This document shows, piece after piece, positions 5,294 through 6,888 of a DNA stretch of 6,888 nt. Made by a program: the position numbers and the translations under genes. The stretch lies in contig PMBX01000149.1 in the NCBI GenBank assembly GCA_003153915.1, positions 1-6,888 on the forward strand, read 5' to 3'. The notes under the pieces were generated by a model. The model was given only the letters and a program-made list of their open reading frames with translations, made no database searches and had not been told where the DNA came from. Position 1 is the first letter of the stretch, and every line of letters starts with the position of its first letter. The DNA comes from Phycisphaerales bacterium (GTDB lineage: Bacteria > Planctomycetota > Phycisphaerae > SM23-33).

Positions 5294-5956
5294 TTACGAT
5301 GCGGTGGCGGCTTCGAGCCGCTTGGCGGCGAAGCCCCAGTTGGCCAGTTTGAGGAAGTTGTCAACCCAACTCGCCCGGTCGTTGGCATATTGCAGGTAGT
5401 ATGCGTGTTCCCATACGTCGCAGACCAGCAGCGGAACAGCGCCCCAGATAGTCAGGTCCTGGTGCTTCTCGCTCTGGAGGATCACCACTTTGCCGCCGAT
5501 AGGCTCATAGGCCAGCACGCCCCAGCCGCCGCCCTCGACGGCCTTGGTAGCCGCGGCGAAGTGCTTCTTGCAAGCCTCGGGCGAACCGAAACTGTCCTTC
5601 ATCGCCGCCGCCAGCGGTTCGGGAACTTCCGCCCCGCCGGGGGTCATCGAATTCCAGAACAGGCAGTGCATCACGTGGCCGCTGCCGTGGAACGCCAGAT
5701 TCCTCGACAGCGCCGTGACGGCATCGAAATCCCCCGCCGACCGAGCCGCCGCCAGCTTTGCCAACGTGGCGTTGATCCCGTTGACGTAGGCGGCGTGATG
5801 CTTGTCGTGGTGGATCCGCAGCGTCCGTTCCTCGTACAGCGGCGCCAGGGCGTCAAACCCATATGGCAGGACCGGAAGCTGGTACTGCCCGCCCTCAAAC
5901 GCCCCGGAAAAACCCAAGCATCCAAGCGACTTGCCTTGTTTCTTTTCTGCCATCAT
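5294..5956 (-). CDS. sodA: Superoxide dismutase, Fe/Mn family (Mn-type signature)
   Basis: A 220-residue cytoplasmic enzyme converting superoxide to oxygen and hydrogen peroxide. The metal ligands are H49 (IHHDKHH), H97 (GHVMHCLFW), D180 and H184 (DVWEHAYY, the family signature). The second-shell residues H53 and Y57 are present. G93 and Q166 (HQD) stand where Mn enzymes have Gly77 and Gln146, which favours Mn or cambialistic use over Fe. The residue before the second histidine ligand is Met instead of the usual Asn. About 24 residues precede the family start (QYQLPVLPYGFDAL); they do not resemble a signal peptide. The start is ATG 5956-5954, with AAGGAG seven bases upstream; the next codon is also ATG. 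The gene lies 110 bases after the response regulator and likely has its own promoter, which I could not identify with confidence. Confidence 0.95.
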   Translation of the reverse strand: MMAEKKQGKSLGCLGFSGAFEGGQYQLPVLPYGFDALAPLYEERTLRIHHDKHHAAYVNGINATLAKLAAARSAGDFDAVTALSRNLAFHGSGHVMHCLFWNSMTPGGAEVPEPLAAAMKDSFGSPEACKKHFAAATKAVEGGGWGVLAYEPIGGKVVILQSEKHQDLTIWGAVPLLVCDVWEHAYYLQYANDRASWVDNFLKLANWGFAAKRLEAATAS

Positions 5957-5963
5957 GATTCGG

Positions 5964-5969
5964 CTCCTT
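5964..5969 (-). promoter_or_regulatory. Ribosome binding site of superoxide dismutase
   Basis: AAGGAG on the minus strand, seven bases before ATG 5956-5954. It supports the long N-terminal form rather than an internal start at the conserved domain. Confidence 0.75.
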
Positions 5970-6066
5970 GTTGATGGATGACGGAAGCGACGTTGTTACA
6001 ATCCTATGCGGCAAATACGCCGGAAAGTGAAAATCGCCGACTTTCCCCTCTATGGCGGTGGAGATT

Positions 6067-6744
6067 CTATCCGCCGCGTTCGTAACGGACCCACTGGATT
6101 GCCCGTTGAAGAAGTTCGGAGGCGTTGGCGATGTTGAGTTTGCGCTTGATGTTCTCGCGGTGCGTGTCGATGGTCTTGACCGACAGGTGCAGACGCTGGG
6201 CGATCTGGTTGGTGGAAAGCCCCTGGCCGAGCAGCTCGAAGACCTCCAACTCCCTGTCGCTGAGCGCGTCCATGGAAAAATCTTTTGAACCAGCCGCGCC
6301 CTTGACGAACTTGCCGAGCATCTTGGCGGTCACTTTGTCGCTGACGTACACCTCGCCGCGCAGAATCCGGCGGATGCCCTCGATGACCTTCTCGGATGCC
6401 TCGCCCTTTGTGACGTATCCCCTGGCCCCGGCGCGAAGGACTCGCTCGGCGTAGAAACTCTCGTCATGCATCGACAGCACCAGGACGGCGGTTTCCGGCC
6501 AGCGGATTTTAATGTCCTTAATCAGATCGATACCGCTGCTGTCGCGCAGGGAGATATCCACGACGGCCACGTCGGGGGGGGCCTTTTCCATCTTTTCCAG
6601 CGCCTCGGGCGCGCTGGCGGCCTCGCCGCAAAAGACCATGCCTCCGTCGGCCTCGATCAGTTGTGCCAGGCCCCGGCGCAGGACGGCGTGGTCGTCGACG
6701 ACAAAGACCTTGATCTTCTCCGATGGGTTCCTGGCGGCGCTCAC
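6067..6744 (-). CDS. NarL/FixJ-type two-component response regulator
   Basis: A 225-residue DNA-binding response regulator. The receiver domain (about residues 10-126) has the acidic pair DD at 17-18, the phospho-acceptor D63 (AVVDIS), the switch residue S91 (VLSMHD) and K113 (VTKGEA). A LuxR-type helix-turn-helix occupies about 161-203 (LSDRELEVFELLGQG to VKTIDTHRENIKRKL). Phosphorylation by a sensor kinase would promote dimerisation and promoter binding. No kinase gene is in the window, so the signal and targets are unknown. The start is GTG 6744-6742, with AGGAGA eight bases upstream; an in-frame TTG at 6771 would add nine residues but has no comparable site. It precedes the superoxide dismutase gene in the same direction, which alone does not show that it regulates it. 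Confidence 0.92.
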   Translation of the reverse strand: MSAARNPSEKIKVFVVDDHAVLRRGLAQLIEADGGMVFCGEAASAPEALEKMEKAPPDVAVVDISLRDSSGIDLIKDIKIRWPETAVLVLSMHDESFYAERVLRAGARGYVTKGEASEKVIEGIRRILRGEVYVSDKVTAKMLGKFVKGAAGSKDFSMDALSDRELEVFELLGQGLSTNQIAQRLHLSVKTIDTHRENIKRKLNIANASELLQRAIQWVRYERGG

Positions 6745-6752
6745 GCGGTCAT

Positions 6753-6758
6753 TCTCCT
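6753..6758 (-). promoter_or_regulatory. Ribosome binding site of the response regulator
   Basis: AGGAGA on the minus strand, eight bases before GTG 6744-6742. It decides the start in favour of this GTG over the upstream TTG at 6771. Confidence 0.7.
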
Positions 6759-6848
6759 GACACTCCCGCAAAACAAATGTCGCCCGTCTTCTTGCCTATG
6801 ATTTTCCCATTGGCAACTGGCACTTATATTCTAACGTGTCTTTCCGCT

Positions 6849-6871
6849 GCCGCCACCTGCCAAGTGGCGGC
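6849..6871. other. Perfect 8-bp hairpin upstream of the response regulator
   Basis: GCCGCCAC (6849-6856) and GTGGCGGC (6864-6871) form a perfect stem with a 7-base loop. It lies about 105 bases before the response-regulator start, near the window edge. No T-run follows on either strand, so a simple terminator is not supported; an operator or the end of an unseen upstream gene are alternatives. Confidence 0.35.
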
Positions 6872-6888
6872 CGGGGCACGGAAGTTTC

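Noticed and set aside
4903..5388. Minus-strand 161-codon frame between superoxide dismutase and the DksA-like gene
   Set aside because: It crosses the clear promoter and overlaps both neighbours out of frame; no domain or initiation site supports it.

Overview
The window is GC-rich and gene-dense. It carries one plus-strand gene at the left edge and then six minus-strand genes. All six are ordinary chromosomal housekeeping or stress genes. The protein types (a DksA-like gene directly before lspA, RlmN, a Mn-type superoxide dismutase, a NarL-type response regulator), the high GC and the many GTG/TTG starts fit a bacterium of the Planctomycetota or a neighbouring PVC lineage. This is inference: there is no rRNA or other lineage marker here.

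Layout, left to right. Positions 79-627 (+) encode a small single-HKD phospholipase D-like protein. Positions 628-1273 hold no firm gene. They contain degenerate short-period repeats (642-775), a large inverted-repeat structure (776-926) that ends in a T6 run when read on the minus strand, and a doubtful 68-residue ORF (928-1134, -). Then, read right to left on the minus strand: a response regulator (6067-6744), superoxide dismutase (5294-5956), a DksA/TraR-family regulator (4379-5038), lspA (3709-4371), an M48-like membrane metalloprotease (2741-3655) and rlmN (1478-2512). The DksA-like gene, lspA and probably the protease form one operon behind a strong sigma70-type promoter at 5112-5139. 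It links a transcription regulator with a lipoprotein signal peptidase and a membrane protease, a cell-envelope/growth-control theme.

The most unusual content is a dispersed miniature element. A full copy of about 122 bp lies at 2620-2741, a tandem-core version at 1274-1478, and a truncated left end at the window start. Each full core is two GC-rich hairpins, and the two hairpins are roughly inverted copies of each other, so the element is a nested palindrome with imperfect terminal inverted repeats of about 18 bp. The copy at 2620-2741 is flanked by an exact 22-bp direct repeat, the signature of an insertion. Both internal copies sit exactly at the 3' end of a minus-strand gene, and the first base of the element supplies the G of the TAG stop codon. 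No transposase is present in the window.

No CRISPR array, tRNA, rRNA or defence system was seen, and the core genes look conventional. Points of detail are the half-lost zinc finger of the DksA-like protein, the insertion in LspA and the altered third-ligand motif of the M48-like protease.
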